A stretch of DNA of 64,000 nucleotides from Bradyrhizobium erythrophlei (GTDB taxonomy: Bacteria > Pseudomonadota > Alphaproteobacteria > Rhizobiales > Xanthobacteraceae), in contig NZ_LT670849.1 of NCBI RefSeq assembly GCF_900142985.1, positions 2,480,001 through 2,544,000 on the forward strand, read 5' to 3'. The notes below the pieces were generated by a model. It searched no databases and was not told where the DNA came from. It saw only the letters and a program-made list of their open reading frames with translations. Below are positions 62,590 to 64,000 of the stretch, in pieces. Position numbers and translations under genes: made by a program. Every line of letters starts with the position of its first letter. The stretch's first letter is position 1.

Positions 62590-63969
62590 ATGGACACAAA
62601 CGTTCCAAAACCGTTGATGCAATGCGGGTCGCGAGATCGCTACGCGCAATTCACCCGTTGGCTCGGGCATTACATCCAGTCCCGACGTCTCGCCTTTCAT
62701 ATGCGTCTCTATCGGATCTCGTGTTTCTTTCTCTGTCATCTTGGTTACCTGAAATTCGGCTTCGGTCTCCTGCGTCGTATCCGGCCGGTTTTCATCTTCA
62801 AGAAGGTCCTTGTCGTCACTAGGGCAAGCGAAGTGCGCGAGGTTCTTCAACGCTTCGACGACTTCACGCTCGGCGACTTCATCGAACCGGGGATGCCATG
62901 GGGAACGTTCCTCATGACGGTCGACTGGCGCCAGCAGCACGCACAGGAGCGCCAGCTGCTCCAGAGCGTGGTTGATCCGACCGACATCGACAAGATCAGG
63001 GCAATCGTCGACAACCGCTGCCGCCAGCAGCTCAGCGCCGCGAATGGACGCATCGACGTGGTCTCCCAACTGATCGAGCCCGTCGTCGTCGACATTGCCA
63101 ATGAATATTTTGGCGTTCCTCGGCTCGGCGGATGCGCACAGAAAATGGCGCACGCCATGCGCGACCTCGCCGGCATCATCATGGTCAATCCGCCCGTTGG
63201 TTCGGAGCCATGGTCCCGCTCGCGCGAGAGCATGGCGAACGTCACCGAGCTTTTGCTGAAGGAAATCTCACAGAAGCAGAAGCCGTCGAATCCCGTCGCT
63301 CCCCCACCGAATTCACCTGCCGGAGACCTACTAACGAGGCTGGTCCAGCGGCTCCGCGATCCTGGCCGGCCGAACTGGTTCGATGAGGACTGGATACGCC
63401 GCTATCTCACCGGCCTTCTTGCGACAGGAGGAGCGACGATCGTGCGGGCAGGCGCCGGAGCCATCGACCAGATCCTCGCGCATCCGGACGATCTAGAGAA
63501 GGCGAGATCGGTAGCGCTTGAGCTCGATCAGGCAGTAAGCAGCGGTGCACAAAACGTGGACGCGCTTCGTTGCACACTGCGTCATTACGTCTACGAGGCG
63601 TTGCGCTTCCGGCCGATGTTGCCGCTTTTGATCCGTGATACACCGCGCGAGACGGTGATCGCGTATGGCACAAAGGATGCGCGGATCGTCCGGCCGGGAA
63701 CGAGGGTACTTGCGCCGCCACTGGCAGCCATGTTCGATCCCGAGGTGTTCCTCGACCCAGAACGCTTTGACGTATCGCGACCGTTCGAACGCTACCTCCA
63801 TTTCGGATTCGGGCCGCGGCACTGTTTTGGACAATACATCGCCGAAACCGCACTGCTCGAGATTTTCAGGTCGTTGCTTGTCTTTCCCAATCTTTCCCGG
63901 GCCGCCGGCACGAAGGGAGATCTCGCATTTGACGGACCGGTGGCGGCCGGCCTCGTCGTTACGTTTTAG
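62590..63969 (+). CDS. Cytochrome P450 family protein with an atypical I-helix
   Basis: A 459-residue P450-like protein. The heme loop FGFGPRHCFG has the Cys ligand C412, and the ExxR pair is E336/R339 (YEALRFRP). The I-helix region reads LLATGGATIVRAGA (A278-T283), whereas monooxygenases usually have AGxDTT, so the acid and alcohol for O2 activation are missing. This points to peroxygenase, isomerase or dehydratase chemistry, or an inactive relative. The N-terminus has no convincing membrane anchor beyond a hydrophobic stretch (CFFLCHLGYLKFGFGLL). The ATG at 62590 has GGGAGG 5 bp upstream; GTG 62584 is in frame. Confidence 0.82.
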   Translation: MDTNVPKPLMQCGSRDRYAQFTRWLGHYIQSRRLAFHMRLYRISCFFLCHLGYLKFGFGLLRRIRPVFIFKKVLVVTRASEVREVLQRFDDFTLGDFIEPGMPWGTFLMTVDWRQQHAQERQLLQSVVDPTDIDKIRAIVDNRCRQQLSAANGRIDVVSQLIEPVVVDIANEYFGVPRLGGCAQKMAHAMRDLAGIIMVNPPVGSEPWSRSRESMANVTELLLKEISQKQKPSNPVAPPPNSPAGDLLTRLVQRLRDPGRPNWFDEDWIRRYLTGLLATGGATIVRAGAGAIDQILAHPDDLEKARSVALELDQAVSSGAQNVDALRCTLRHYVYEALRFRPMLPLLIRDTPRETVIAYGTKDARIVRPGTRVLAPPLAAMFDPEVFLDPERFDVSRPFERYLHFGFGPRHCFGQYIAETALLEIFRSLLVFPNLSRAAGTKGDLAFDGPVAAGLVVTF

Positions 63970-64000
63970 CGTTGATCATTTTAACCCGCGGAAATTCGAG

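Overview
The window is GC-rich, densely coded chromosomal DNA from an alphaproteobacterium. The gene set (peptide- and branched-chain-type ABC transporters beside ring-cleavage and ureide catabolism genes, GlxA/AraC/IclR/TetR/PaaX regulators, short-leader genes with AGGAGG-type ribosome sites) looks like Bradyrhizobium or a close relative in Nitrobacteraceae. This is judged from protein style only; there is no rRNA or marker gene here. No tRNA, rRNA, CRISPR array, insertion sequence or prophage was recognised.

Layout. (1) 1-15.9 kb, nitrogen-heterocycle/amide catabolism: the end of a nitrate/sulfonate/taurine-type ABC ATPase; a leftward run of a peptide-type ABC transporter (binding protein, two permeases, fused double ATPase) with a VOC protein; a flavin monooxygenase-like protein, an SDR, an epimerase and a D-hydantoinase; then divergent Asp/Glu/hydantoin racemase, a GlxA-family regulator, a Tat-type isonitrile-hydratase-like protein, a flavin reductase and an N-carbamoyl-D-amino-acid amidohydrolase. 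Hydantoinase, racemase and carbamoylase form a complete hydantoin-to-amino-acid route. (2) 16.2-19.7 kb: NAD malic enzyme, a phosphoribosyltransferase, a membrane-anchored unknown. (3) 19.8-23.5 kb: IclR regulator divergent from an MFS carrier, an AllA-like ureidoglycolate lyase and a PuuE-like allantoinase, a second ureide module. (4) 23.5-27.9 kb: an SDR lacking its catalytic Tyr, two tandem acyl-CoA dehydrogenase paralogues and an AraC regulator. (5) 28-43 kb, phenylacetate catabolism: livJHMGF leftward, divergent across a PaaR-type palindrome from paaG-paaI-paaK-paaR-paaZ and an EthD-like gene with an in-frame TGA; then paaX-paaABCDE leftward. Activation (PaaK), epoxidation (PaaABCDE), isomerisation (PaaG), ring opening (PaaZ) and the rescue thioesterase (PaaI) are here; the beta-oxidation genes paaF, paaH and paaJ are not. 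(6) 43.3-45.1 kb: a GGDEF-EAL protein and a PilZ protein whose 5' ends collide head to head, and a small conserved-looking protein. (7) 45.2-60.0 kb: one 14.8-kb gene for a 4,927-residue repeat protein with an N-terminal FecR domain, tandem Ig-like repeats, a beta-helix-type half and a short RTX-like C-terminus, probably a type I-secreted adhesin. (8) 60.4-64 kb: two tiny ORFs, a DUF1906-M15 peptidase fusion and a cytochrome P450.

The features most worth following up are the giant adhesin with nearly identical DNA repeats, the PilZ/GGDEF-EAL collision beside it, the P450 without its usual I-helix acid/alcohol pair, the nonsense codon in the EthD gene, and the juxtaposed hydantoin and ureide modules.
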